From Athripsodes cinereus (lineage: Eukaryota > Arthropoda > Insecta > Trichoptera > Leptoceridae): a DNA stretch of 64,000 bases. The stretch covers positions 1,054,001 to 1,118,000 of the forward strand of contig OX388320.1 in assembly GCA_947579605.1 (NCBI GenBank). The letters are read 5' to 3'. Positions 46,520 through 57,260 of the stretch are shown piece after piece (position 1 is the stretch's first letter; the number at the start of each line of letters is the position of its first letter). Position numbers and translations under genes: made by a program. Under the pieces are notes generated by a model that had not been told where the DNA came from, made no database searches, and saw only the letters and a program-made list of their open reading frames with translations.

Positions 46520-46975
46520 TATCTTCTTCTGTAGGTGCCCTGTCAGGTCCCTCCGACGTTGGCGATCACTATGGCATAGGCATCTCGGTCCTGCGCTGTC
46601 TGGAATAACTCCTCCACACCCCTCATTCCAGTCCAATCTCGTATATTGCGCAGCCACGATGTCTGCCTTCTGCCAGCCCCTCGACGTCCCTCTATCTTGC
46701 CTGTCATAATCAAACGCAGAATGTGGTACTTTTATCCACGCATTATATGACCCAGATATGAGATCTTGCGCACTTTCACATTCAACAGGAGTTCTCTGTC
46801 CATTCCAGCTCTTCTTAACACCTCTGCATTTGTGACCCTATCGGTCCAATGAATACGAAGCATTCTCCTATGAAGCCACATTTCAAATGCCTCCAAGCGA
46901 TTCATCGTATTCATTTTTAGGGTCCAGGTTTCAGAACTGTACAGCAATACAGACCATACATAGGACTAACTAGTA
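46520..46975 (-). mobile_element. LINE family E, 3' end
   Basis: Reads LYSSETWTLKMNTMNRLEAF, EMWLHRRMLRIHWTDRVTNA, ELLLNVKVRKISYLGHIMRG, then after one stop near 46735 RGAGRRQTSWLRNIRDWTGM. This is the post-RT region of an RTE/CR1-group element, 5'-truncated, with one inactivating stop. A related piece is at 37330-37475. Confidence 0.83.
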
Positions 46976-47054
46976 GTTATATAAATATGAAATATTACAT
47001 AATAGCGAAATATATTATATTCATCTATGTAATAGTATGTCATCGATGAATATA

Positions 47055-47240
47055 TATATTCCGTCAGGTAGTGGACCAACTGCTTGTAATAATCATGCTA
47101 GTCATCCTCTCTGTGCCATTAAAAGTTCAGACATTCAGGATAGGTGGCATACCTCATCGCGGAACTGAAGGTTTTGATGTCTTAAAAATTGTTGTGCTAC
47201 GAATCCTTACCTTTTACAGGACACTCGAAAATTAACGAAA
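47055..47240 (-). repeat. CATCAC-family repeat copy
   Basis: TAGTGGACCAACTGCTTGTA, ATAATCATGCTAGTCATCCT, CTCTGTGCCATTAAAAGTTC, AGACATTCAGGATAGGTGGC and TTTTACAGGACACTCGAAAA follow the consensus order over 180 bp. Confidence 0.75.
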
Positions 47241-47694
47241 AGATATTGGATGCTAAGAGGTGTGAGCTTTTACAAATAATACTATACGCTGACACACTAA
47301 AAATCTATAGTTTCTGTAATACTGGAGAAACCTTGGTAGAAAGTTTTGAGAAGGTCAAAAGACCGTGTTCTTTAATCTATAAAATTTCCGATGGCCTGAA
47401 TGTCCCTCATTCACAAAACACCGTTCTTATCTGATAAAACATTAGGAATGTTTTGGGAAGCCGGAAGAGGATACTCAATTGGATCAAAGACTTTGAATGC
47501 AGGACGCTGGTTTCTACCCAGTGTTCTCAGGAGGAGTATTGAAGAGCAATGAGATTGAATAAAAAAAACAAAATTTTGGTGATTGATACCTACCTCATTT
47601 GTGGGATATATCGTGTTAATATAAATAGGTATAAACATAATTAAAAAATATTTTATTATAATATAACGTATCATTTGACTGCTTATATTTTCGT

Positions 47695-47870
47695 CGTAGC
47701 CTGGAGGTAGAGTCTCGGCCTCGTGAACATGGGGTCCGTGGTTCAATCCCAGGTGCCGGCTAACTCCCTTTCACGACACAAGCTTTTAATAGCTTACTGT
47801 GAAAGGTGTATAAGGTTATATTTGGGTTTATAATAAAACCCAGATATATCTTTTAATTAAAAAAAAAAAA
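47695..47870 (+). mobile_element. SINE2 (tRNA-derived), best copy
   Basis: GTAGCCTGGAGGTAGAGTCT, GGTCCGTGGTTCAATCCCAG and GTGCCGGCTAACTCCCTTTC form the head, followed by AGCTTACTGTGAAAGGTGTA, GTTATATTTGGGTTTATAAT and an A-rich tail. The A and B boxes are at tRNA distance. Confidence 0.82.
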
Positions 47871-48181
47871 TTTACTAAGTAGTTAGATTTTTACAACAAA
47901 TTATTTATGTTTCATAAGCTCAATATTTCATTTTGCCCTTAGGTTGACGGCCACTGCATGCTCCTGACCTAGCCCTTAATTTGCTTTTACATCTAATAAA
48001 CTTCAATTTTTAATAATCATTTTACACCACAAATTAAGGGACAGATAGAGTAACCTCTCAATCATTACATATCTAATATTAAATTAAAGTGATAAACCTT
48101 ATTTCGATAATGAACATAAACGTATTTATTTATATTGACGTGGTTAGTGCCGTTAGTGGTTAAGAATAACTTCCAGCATGT

Positions 48182-49150
48182 TATAATAATAATAATAATA
48201 ATGCCTAGAGCCCGTTGCCGAGCATATTTATGAAGCATCCGGAGAATCGTTGCTACGTAGTTGTTCCTGCCGGTGATGCCATCGAAGGTGACTGTGGAGG
48301 CCGATTCTGGACAAGCACACTTTGTCGCACTTTGGACAGGGCTGCTCTTCATTTGTGATGGGTCTGCGGGTGGTTCTATTCTGCGGGCCGCTGTAGTTAT
48401 TTATGGTCTTCCGCCAATTTTTCCGATCACCCGCCAAGCTTTCCCAGTCATTTTGGCAGTTTGTGTCCTTCAGCGTGTTGTGCAGAACGTCCTTGTATCT
48501 TTTCCGTTGCCCGCCATGTTTTCTTCTACCTTCAGCCAACTCGGAGTACATGAGCTTCTTTGGAAGTCTATTGTCCGACATACGGACGACATGACCCGAC
48601 CAGCGAAGGTGAGCACGGGCCAACAACACCTCGATGCTCTGGCAGCTCGCTCTATCTAGGATTTCTTTGTTACTTATTTTGTGGTACCACCTTACTTTCA
48701 TGATTTGCCTCAGGTGGCGTTGCTGTAACTTTGCCAGAGACCTGATGTGGCGTCTATAAGGAACCCAGGCTTCACATCCATATAAAAGGGTAGGCATCAC
48801 AACTGCGCGGTACACTGCTGTCTTGGTTTTTAGTGACAGGTCGTGGTTTCCGAACACTCGGTCCCGTAACTTCCAGAATGCGCGAGAGGCTGCGTTTAGT
48901 CTGTTCTGGATTTCGTCATCAATATTTGATCGGCTGTTCACAATGCTTCCCAGATAATTGAAATGATCCACTTTTTCCAGTGTTTGGCCATCAGATAATA
49001 TTTGTATATTTTGTATATCTGGAGTAGTTAATATTTTCGTCTTGGACGCATTCAATTTCAGACCAAGGACATTATAAGCCCATGAGTAAGTGTCCAGCAT
49101 GGTCTGTAGGTTATAACATGGCAATATCAAACTGTTTTCTGAACATTATG
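48182..49150 (-). mobile_element. LINE family F, 3' half with C2H2-like finger
   Basis: A 300-codon open frame starts inside the reverse transcriptase (LQTMLDTYSWAYNVLGLKLN), passes HFNYLGSIVNSRSNIDDEIQ, LLYGCEAWVPYRRHIRSLAK, LRWSGHVVRMSDNRLPKKLM and ends with CPKCDKVCLSRIGLHSHLRW plus HH, a C2H2-type finger typical of the tail of this widespread invertebrate element. A (ATT)n tail follows at 48182-48202. The upstream catalytic domains are missing, truncated near 49145. A U1 snRNA sequence lies directly upstream in the same orientation. Confidence 0.9.
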
Positions 49151-49177
49151 AGAGCGTAATGAAATATAATTGTGTGA

Positions 49178-49341
49178 GTAGGGGACGGCGCGTACGCAGT
49201 CCCCACTACCAAAAATTACGCGCCCGAGTTGCCCACATTAGGGGCAATCGCAGGGGTCAGCCCAACCGGAGTGCAATGGAAGAGCCTCACCCCGGGGGAA
49301 CCGCCTTTTTGATCACGGTATCCCCTACGCCAGGTAAGTAT
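49178..49341 (-). ncRNA. U1: U1 snRNA (gene or retro-derived copy)
   Basis: From 49341 the minus strand starts ATACTTACCTGGCG, the U1 5' end that pairs with 5' splice sites. It then keeps the stem-loop I core (GATACCGTGATC), the U1A-binding loop ATTGCACTCC in stem-loop II, stem-loop III (CTGCGATTGCCCC and GGGCAACTCG), the Sm site AATTTTTGG (as in fly U1) and a GC-rich stem-loop IV (GGGGACTGCGTACGCGCCGT then CCCC). Length about 164 nt, as expected. The stem-loop I loop reads ATCAAAAAGG where ATCACGAAGG is usual for U1-70K binding. I recognise no insect PSEA element upstream, and a truncated LINE follows about 30 nt downstream. A retro-derived pseudogene is therefore as likely as a working gene. 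Confidence 0.92.
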
Positions 49342-49344
49342 GCT

Positions 49345-49500
49345 TGCGGCACGTCGCTCAGCGAATATATAATAGCGGGTGGTGTGATTCATATCGTGGT
49401 TACTTTGTACACTACCGCCATCTATAGAAGGTCATTTCAAACTTCACCCACATACAGAAGTATAGAGAAGTATGTAATACCTACATAATAATTTTATATA
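49345..49500 (-). other. flank upstream of U1
   Basis: This is where an snRNA promoter would lie. The minus strand contains TAGATGGCGGTAGTGTACAA about 60-90 nt upstream, and a TATATATT run about 25 nt upstream. Neither matches the fly PSEA that I know. Confidence 0.3.
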
Positions 49501-49904
49501 GTATACAACGTAATAGCTCACTCTATCTGTCCCTTATAGAATACTTTGGTTTAGAATGATTTTGAAATATTGAAGTTTAACCAAAATTTAAACTAATTAA
49601 GGGCTAGCCCAGGGTAAGAGTCACTCTAAGGACACACTGAAATATTAGACATTGGTGGTAGTAATAAGTAACACAATATTATTTCAATCTTTAGTCTTGG
49701 GTAATATCCATAGACACATGTTAATTACAACTTTACAAAATCTATGCATAACCATTTTATCTCGTTCATTAGTAGATAGGTCTGTATAAATCTCTCCGAT
49801 GGTCACGTTGATTAGACAAGACAGATAAAAAAATAATGGCGTATACATTGTAATAATTACGCGACATGATTGTATGAAGGGTTTTTTACTATATTTGACT
49901 TACT

Positions 49905-50200
49905 TACTTACTGCTAGCCTTCTTCTCTCCACTGCTGAATATAGGCCTCTTCAAAACTTTTCCACACTTTTCGATCTCGAGCAACTCGACACCACTGTTT
50001 CCCCATCACTTGGACAATATCGTCGACCCACCACTTTCCCCTGGATGTTTTAAGAGCTGAGCTCCTATATCATCCAAATATCGTCGACCCATCTTTTTTG
50101 GGGTCTTCCAACACTTCTTTTGTCCTCCCACGGCCTCCATTCAAGAATTCTGGAAGTCCACCTGCCATCCTCTCGCCTTGCCACATGACCATTTTTGACC
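49905..50200 (-). mobile_element. RTE-like LINE 3' fragment
   Basis: The minus strand reads WWVDDIVQVMGKQWCRVARD, then RKVWKSFEEAYIQQWREEG and a stop. It is preceded by LPEFLNGGRGRTKEVLEDPK. Classic RTE C-terminus (RW.DD...V.G..W...A.DR..W....EAY.QQW), with an internal rearrangement near 50060 where the ATATCGTCGACCCA word is repeated. Confidence 0.85.
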
Positions 50201-50209
50201 TATATTTAA

Positions 50210-50335
50210 AAAGTTAATAGGTCTGCGACCGGTTTCGACACGTTAGTGTAGTATTGAAGAGCACAATTTTCAAAACTCATTTGTCATTCGTTTTTGATAT
50301 TAACGTGTCGAAACCATGTCGCAGATCTATTAAAT
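50210..50335. repeat. foldback hairpin element 2
   Basis: TTAATAGGTCTGCGACCGGT and TTCGACACGTTA on the left are inverted at TAACGTGTCGAAACCATGTC and GCAGATCTATTAAA on the right, with about 55 bp between. It shares the GTTTCGAC word with foldback 1. Confidence 0.75.
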
Positions 50336-50599
50336 TTTACAATCTTGAAGGATATCCACCGTCCACCTGGATAACGCACTGCTCATCGTGTTTGGATACA
50401 CGAAAAAACATTAAAAAAAAGAACGGTGTAAAGCAAAGAGAACCTAAAACATGTAAATGCGACAGAAATGTATTATAGTTTTCGTTCAATATGATTTCGT
50501 ATTTAAAACTAGTAATCTTATTACATATATAGAAAGTTTATATTTCTCTTGTAATTAGTTAGTTATGTTATGTTATTATTTCAAGTTTCGGTTATTATG

Positions 50600-51880
50600 T
50601 GGATATAATATATTATTATTATTACATAATTTAGAAATGGATCCGCATTCAGTTAATTTGAAACTATTACGATACCATTTATTAGACAAGCAAACATCAT
50701 AATTATATTATTATATACAGGCAACACACAGCAAGCATAATATTATTGTGTAATTTTAAAGTATTACGTATTTCAGAATGTTTTTATTCAATTTGAAGAC
50801 GTATGTAAATGAAAGTACAACAGTACATAGTTACTACTACTATCCTATCACGGCATATCTCATAAAGCAGCCCACACTGAGAAAAATACTAATGAAATTT
50901 CACAACGAATCATTGGTACGTACATACTATCAGATTAGGACCAGAGATAGTACAAACGATACATTAGTACGAATAATTACAAATATAACATATACATTTA
51001 TAACTTCGTACATATTATGAACACCTTTATATGCGTAGGTATACGTACTACAATGCATTGTGATTATGAAAGAACTGAACTATTAAAAATAAGTGATTTG
51101 AATAGTCTTGTATCTGAGATGTGCCATACATTGTATTCAATAGATGATAATAATAATATTATGAATAATATAAAAGTATGTGCATAATGCTAAGGTATAG
51201 GACATCTTTATCCTGTTTATAATGAGAGTTGGCACACTTCTATTGTAATCTTAGACATCAATAGATTAATTCTTATCTTATAACTCAGTTCTCATATTAT
51301 AATGGGCTTCAGCATTTACATAGGTAATAGATTCGCTGATATTGCGGATGTGTATTGGTCCAACCTGTACACATAGTTATAAGAAGGCATTGTGTACAGA
51401 CATCCCAGAATTTGTAGTCGTATGTGTCACTTTCATGTGTTATTGAGATATCAATGTGTAAATGATATTCCAATAATTTTATCCATAATAGAATGATTTG
51501 ATTTGACAAATTTTGTAAATGTTATAATTTAATTCCCAAATGTATTTTACATACTCTTCGCCAATTCATTAATTAAATATTATTATACTATTGCATATTG
51601 TGTTTGCAAATATCTCATCGAATCAAAATTTTTATCGTAGGTATGCATAATTATATTGTTCATTATTTTAATAAATAAATTTATAAATTTTTATATATTT
51701 ACCTATTTAGTGAACTTAGGCAAATAAATTATCTTGTAAAGTCACGCTGCATTTTATTTCATTTGGACAAAATTATTTTTATCATTGATTGTATCGGGAA
51801 TAATTTTCCAGCACTTCAAATTTCATAATGAAATTAATAATATTTATTATTGTGTAGTATTATTCTTGAGATTAACTATT
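50600..51880. other. intergenic, nothing firm
   Basis: AT-rich. A short CATCAC-repeat remnant (TACTATCCTATCACGGCATA) sits at about 50835-50870. No gene was recognised. Confidence 0.4.
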
Positions 51881-51887
51881 GTTACCG

Positions 51888-51937
51888 TTGAGATGGATGC
51901 TCCATAAAACGGCGTCGAATAAATCATCCAACACAGG
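51888..51937 (+). repeat. dispersed repeat, copy 2 of a ~50-bp word
   Basis: GAGATGGATGCTCCATAAAA and CGAATAAATCATCCAACA match 3186-3236. The pogo-like element inserted just after this word. Confidence 0.6.
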
Positions 51938-51939
51938 TA

Positions 51940-53248
51940 CCGTAAAAGCGTATTACTTGAGACACTTTTCATATATAAATGCACATAACATTTTTGTTTA
52001 TAATCTGATTCAAATAGTTAATGTTTTGTTTTATAGGTGGTACTAAATACTTAATGATTTTTGCAACAAAAATTAAAAATTTGCATATATATATATTTTT
52101 TATACATATATATTGATTGTCTCAAGTTACCCTCACTGGTGTAATACTTGAGACAAGGCTTGTTTTTGTATGAAAATGAAAGTATTCCTATGACGTTTCA
52201 ATCTTGAGACAAAATATAATGAATTTTCTATCGTTTTTATTTTTTATGTACTTGTCGTTTTAATGAAACATGAGTATTTTATATATAAAAAAAAAACAAA
52301 TAACATTTTTCAAAGACAGGAATATTCGAGATTGTGTTTATTAAAAATATAAAATGAATAATTCAAGAAATACGTAAAAAAGAGTTATTATAAGCAATAG
52401 AAGACATTAATTATACAATAAAATAAAAATAGAGACATAAAAAAAAAACAATTAAAAAGTTAACATATTTCATACGGGAAGAAATATCGGCCCCGTTTCA
52501 CCGAAAGTCCTGCAAGGGATATGGCTTCTGCTAAAATATCTTCATCCTTACTGCTTAATGTTGTTGGTCTTCCTACATTTGCTAGATGATTTCCTTTGAT
52601 CTTTCGCTGAATTGTGCAGCGAGACACACCATATTTTTCTGCCGCTTTCCTCAGCGTCATACCCTTGTTGACAGCATCGACAGCTTTTTTTAATGATTCC
52701 TCGTCATAGTCTTTATATTTTCTTTTACCTAACTGATGCTTGTAATGTTTCCCAGCCATCATGAATCAAATCTGAAATCGAAATACATAACTTGATCATA
52801 GAATGAGTATAACATGAGACAAACGTTTAACTTCAGACATGTCTCAAGTTACACACATTCCGATGAAATTTTATTAAAAAAAAATTTTTTTTAATTTCTT
52901 ACATGGCAATATTTATTTTGCCTATGGTTTCAACATCTCAAAAGGATAGGTTAGGTCATCAAACGTATAAGAGTTGTCACAAAAATCTAGAAGAACTAAT
53001 GAACAGCAAAGTTATATTGAAATAATTTTTGGTAATTTTTTTCATTTAAATTTATGTAAATAATCCAGTAACTTACCTGCAAATAATCCTTCACCGCGTA
53101 TTTTAAAAGGAATCACACACTCGATAATTGACATCCAGGATAAAAATAATCAGTGCCACCCCCATCATAATGTTGCCAGAGCACAAAAACAAAAATTACT
53201 CTTTTTGTCTCAAGTTAGCATACTGTCTCAAGTAATACGATTTTACGG
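51940..53248. mobile_element. pogo-like DNA transposon, internally deleted
   Basis: Terminal inverted repeats of 25 bp match at 24 positions: CCGTAAAAGCGTATTACTTG then AGACA at 51940-51964, and its complement at 53224-53248. TA dinucleotides flank both sides (51938-51939 and 53249-53250), as expected for Tc1/mariner-pogo insertion. The 1309-bp body contains one short frame with a pogo-type DNA-binding domain and at least six further TCTCAAG words near both ends. The DDE catalytic domain is absent, so it cannot move itself. Confidence 0.88.
52460..52762 (-). CDS. truncated pogo/Psq-type transposase DNA-binding domain
   Basis: 100 residues beginning MMAGKHYKHQLGKRKYKDYD. EESLKKAVDAVNKGMTLRKA, AEKYGVSRCTIQRKIKG and GRPTTLSSKDEDILAEAI form the helix-turn-helix (Psq type) that opens pogo/Tigger transposases and pipsqueak-like host proteins. 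After residue 85 the sequence (LSVKRGRYFFPYEIC) leaves the family and stops, so the CENP-B-type second helix domain and the DDE domain are lost. A CGATTTCAG word just before the ATG could serve as an acceptor. A protein that binds the element's ends without cutting is possible but unproven. Confidence 0.75.
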   Translation of the reverse strand: MMAGKHYKHQLGKRKYKDYDEESLKKAVDAVNKGMTLRKAAEKYGVSRCTIQRKIKGNHLANVGRPTTLSSKDEDILAEAISLAGLSVKRGRYFFPYEIC

Positions 53249-53335
53249 TACTTACCTACAATTGGTTTTGTGGACTCCGAGTTCGCATCATCAGGTGCTG
53301 ATTTGCATTATTTAAAGGCTTGTATTTAAGCGATC

Positions 53336-53745
53336 ATCAAAAATATACCAAAATCGTCACCAAATAATTCAATATGATTGCCAAAATAGTAGATTGATCA
53401 TCAAATCGTGATCCTCAAATAATTCTAAATTGAACCTTAAAAAATTAAATTTTGTAACCAAATAATTCAATATGATCGCCAAAATAGTAGATTGATCATC
53501 AAATCGTGATCCTCAAATAATTCTAAATTGAACCCTAAAAAATAAAATATTGTCACCAAATAATTCAATGTGATCGCCAAAATAGTAGATTGATCATCAA
53601 ATCGTGATCCTCAAATATTCCTAAATTGAACCCTAAAAAATAAAATATTGTCACCAAATAATTCAATGCGATCGCCAAAATAGTAGATTGATCATCAAAT
53701 CGTGATCCTCAAATATTTCTAAATTGAATACAAAACAATAAAACA
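53336..53745 (+). repeat. 98-bp tandem repeat
   Basis: CAAATAATTCAAT recurs at 53361, 53459, 53557 and 53655, exactly 98 bp apart. Each unit contains AAAATAGTAGATTGATCATC, AAATCGTGATCCTCAAATA and TAAATTGAA. About four units, with a few differences each. Confidence 0.92.
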
Positions 53746-53913
53746 TTTGCCGGCAAAAATAAAATCTGATTCCAATATAAATTTCTTACAGTTTTGTACA
53801 TATTACTATTCTGTAGAAAAAAAATACTCGACAACGGGTGGAGCCAATTTATGTTCGAACTAGATTTTATTTTCGCCGGTTTTGACCGAAAACCGGTTTT
53901 TTGAAAACCGGTG

Positions 53914-54056
53914 CTATAAACCCAAATACAACCTTATACACCTTTCACAGTAAGCTAAAAGCTTGTGTCGTGAAAGGGGAATTTGCCGGCACCTGGGATC
54001 GAACCACGGACCTCATGTTCACAAGGCCGAGACTCTACCTCCAGGCTACCGACGAA
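53914..54056 (-). mobile_element. SINE2 (tRNA-derived)
   Basis: ATAAACCCAAATACAACCTT, ATACACCTTTCACAGTAAGC, TTGCCGGCACCTGGGATCGA, ACCACGGACCTCATGTTCAC and CTCTACCTCCAGGCTACCGA give the full element in minus orientation. Confidence 0.82.
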
Positions 54057-54647
54057 CTCTACGACGAACGAATTTTGTTTAAAAAAACTCACTGTCGCCA
54101 TTTCAAGGAAGTAATTTTCAATACTTTTATTTGAATGAATATACGATTAAAACAATAAATATGTAAAAAAAATATGCAATACTTTACACTATCATCATCG
54201 TCTGAAAATATTCCGTCATCATGATATCAATAATAAATCATGTCAATGTGTCAATTATAGTCAATAGGAAATACTCAGTATGTAGTATGAAGGACCAGAA
54301 CCATTAATCATTTGCATACATTATAATAATATACAAACATACATATGTAATGACTTTGGTTGATAACTGTACACTGCATACAAAATAAATAATATAACAG
54401 GATAACAACATACAGGACTTTGAAGAATAATATTCTATTGATAAGGATATTATTGGTATGTTGGTACAACTGTTGGAGATAAAGGATTAGAGCAGGATGT
54501 TGGTAACAATGATGTAATGATAATTTACGTTAAGTAATAGTTATTTTTGTTCGAGAATTTCATATGCGAAGATCTAGTATCTAATCACACTTAGATTTAT
54601 GTATTATTTTTCATATATCTTACGTCATGTTTTTTTGAGGTGACTGG

Positions 54648-54735
54648 AAGCCTAATGATAGAGTCTCGGACTTTCAATCTTGAGATCTGGGGTTCGATTT
54701 CACCGGGTACCGTCCTACTCTATCTTCACGGCGCC
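54648..54735 (+). mobile_element. tRNA-like SINE head
   Basis: GACTGGAAGCCTAATGATAG, AGTCTCGGACTTTCAATCTT and CTGGGGTTCGATTTCACCGG carry A-box- and B-box-like parts. It joins an oppositely oriented SINE2 at about 54750, tail to tail. Confidence 0.65.
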
Positions 54736-54754
54736 AGCATATATTTTTAAAAGA

Positions 54755-54920
54755 TATAAGTATCTGGGGTTTGTTATAAACCAAAATACAACCTTATACA
54801 CCTTTCACAGTAAGCTAAAAGCTTGTGTCGTGAAAAGAGAGTCTGCCGGCATCTGGGATCGAACCACGGACCCCTTGTTCATGAGGCTGAAACTCTACCT
54901 CCAGGCTACCGACGAACTCA
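54755..54920 (-). mobile_element. SINE2 (tRNA-derived)
   Basis: ATAAACCAAAATACAACCTT, ATACACCTTTCACAGTAAGC, CTGCCGGCATCTGGGATCGA and CTCTACCTCCAGGCTACCGA match the copy at 53914-54056 closely. Confidence 0.82.
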
Positions 54921-54929
54921 AATTGTTTA

Positions 54930-56680
54930 CTGTCGGGGTGTTTGGTATTATTTCAAGCTCGGATTCACCTTTTAAAATATGTCTATACACTTGTGGTGTG
55001 AATTTAATCAATTTCGTGCTTTAATTAATAATGATGTGGATGATTCTCCGTGCATCTTCGCCTGTCATTGTCTTGCATTGGCTGATTCACTCTATACATC
55101 TCTATCGTTTGCGCTGTCGATTATCCGCACTTCAATGATTAATTTGTCCTCTATGTCAAATTCAGTCGAATGTGTAAGCCCAACATTAAAGTTACATATC
55201 TAAGAGGTAAGAGTGTATCAGTCACAAATTTTAGGTTCGGTTCTTTAAAACATTTTATTGGTTGGTTTTGTTATCGTAAACTATTACGTTATATCCTAAT
55301 TGCTACTGGTATTTATTGAATGACACCATTGTCGTTGGGTGGTATTCACGAATAATATCTACATGGGTATCTTTTTGGTCACTGGTATTTTATGATATCA
55401 TTATTTGTTGAGGACATATTACTACATACATATTTGTGTTTGTCAAATATAATGGATATTATGCAGTTTTGGGCATTTCTCATGTCAAAGTTAATTGTTA
55501 AATATCAGGGATAGGAAACATTTTTATTCTCTAATTTTGGGAATATATTTAGCTAATTCATAAAAGCAGAAATGGACGTACGCAAGAGGACAAAATAAGC
55601 ATTTAAGTATGGGAAAAGAACGAAAAATGACATCCAAGCTTCCTTCCTGCCCTAGAAGATGGCTCTAAAATTGTTGAAAATTAAAAATTAATTAAACTAA
55701 CACAAACCTAGAAAAAAGTAAAAACGGAAATTTGGTGACGGGGAGGAGGGGTGGGGGGGGGGGGGTTATTCTATTAATAAATAAATTTTGCATCAATGCC
55801 TCTTTGCATCTCAACAGTGTGAAACGAAATATCAAACATCTCACATACATATAGGTATGTAAGTCGAATGACGATTGCAATGGTCAGGTACAATGCTTTG
55901 AGATTGCTAACTATATCTAATTGTGTAAATCGCCTTATGGGAAAATTTTAAATAATGCCTGTGATTGGTTCAAAAAAACGTGTTTTTGCTTCTTAATCAG
56001 TTTTTTAAAACCGATTCTCTCGAGAATAAAGGTGGATTTTAATTATATTGATCAAACTGAATTGTAGCCATTGAAAATAGAAACATTTTTGCATTCGTAT
56101 TTAAATAATTGTTAAAAAATTGATCGACACGTTTTTGCTTCTAAAACCCTAAGATTATTTTGTTCCATACTGAAAATAGAACATGTGATATACTCGTATA
56201 ACATATATCACCAACTGGGAACATTATTTCATACAGCCTGGAAGAATTAAGTACCTATCTAATATTTCATAATTTAGAACATTTATTCTGCCTTCTGTAA
56301 ACTTGCAAGCGATATTTCTTTAGATTATGCTCCCGTTGGGATGCGACATGCGCATGCATAAAGAAAAATGTCTGGGACACGTTTTATTATAGGATCTACT
56401 TTTGTAAGTACTATGGTCATATTTGTAAAGCAGCGTTTAGACTCTATTGTCGTTGTGCAATAAAAGGATAAAACTATTCAACATAAAATTGTATTGCTAT
56501 GTTCGAGCGTGTCTTCCATGGAGTCCAGGATGTAAAAAAACCTCAAAAGTGCCTCAACTTGACCATGTAATTATTTTTCAATTGACTTATTCGTGGAGTA
56601 CCTACCCGGTAAAGAATTGGTTTCCCACTCTTCTTCGTAAGTTTTCTAGTGTCATGTAAAAGGCAGGTGATTGAAAAAAT
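54930..56680. other. intergenic, nothing firm
   Basis: AT-rich, with no recognised gene. Contains the G-run listed separately. Confidence 0.4.
55740..55765 (+). other. G-rich tract, G-quadruplex candidate
   Basis: GGGGAGGAGGGGTGGGGGGG and six further G form the only long G run in this AT-rich window. It contains enough G3+ runs for a quadruplex. Confidence 0.7.
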
Positions 56681-56689
56681 TAAGTCATT

Positions 56690-56835
56690 TTACGTCTTAA
56701 ATTCAACGATGAGGTTTGTCGCCGATTCTGAATGTCTTGATTTTATATGAGAGGACAGCTTGCATGTTTATTACATGCTACTGGTCTGCTGGCTACCCCA
56801 CTTGTGGGATAAGCCATGATGGTGTAGTAGTTGCA
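56690..56835 (+). repeat. CATCAC-family repeat copy
   Basis: AATTCAACGATGAGGTTTGT, GCCGATTCTGAATGTCTTGA, GACAGCTTGCATGTTTATTA, CTGCTGGCTACCCCACTTGT and GGGATAAGCCATGATGGTGT run in plus orientation and end in a TAGTAG tail. Confidence 0.78.
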
Positions 56836-56879
56836 GTATTTTATAGCAAAAATGTGGTTAATTTATAATGTATCAGAAA

Positions 56880-57260
56880 TTTCAAGTTAGCGTGCCCTTT
56901 GAGTGAGGAATAAAGATATAAGGAGAGTGAGCAGATGCAAGAGGAGTGTTGTAGATAGAATACGTGTTTATGAGTTACAGTGGCTTGAATATGTGGAACG
57001 TGTGAATGATGAAAAGATGACGAAGAGGATGTATCTATCTGAAAGAGGGGGTGTGAGAAAGCTTGGACATCTAAGACATAAGTGTCTTGATCACGTGGAT
57101 CAAATTCTTAAGGATGGATGCGTATTGCGTAAAACAATTCAGCTTGCGTGTATAAGAAATTATATGAATGTAAAGAAGTGGAAGAAGTATGTAAGGATAG
57201 ATCTATACAATGTTCCATTCTCTCTACGATTCCCACTTGGGATACGGTGTGAGGGCGTAG
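56880..57260 (+). mobile_element. LINE family B fragment
   Basis: Reads NKDIRRVSRCKRSVVDRIRV, EYVERVNDEKMTKRMYLSER, LDHVDQILKDGCVLRKTIQL and, after a frameshift, the LGIRCEG-coding 3' end (TTCCCACTTGGGATACGGTG). It is 75-80 percent alike family B by eye. Confidence 0.82.

Noticed and set aside
47695..47765. Possible tRNA gene
   Set aside because: Same reasoning: a repeated SINE2 head followed by the family body.
48261..48659. Plus-strand frames opposite LINE F
   Set aside because: Shadow of the LINE F frame. No domain of its own.
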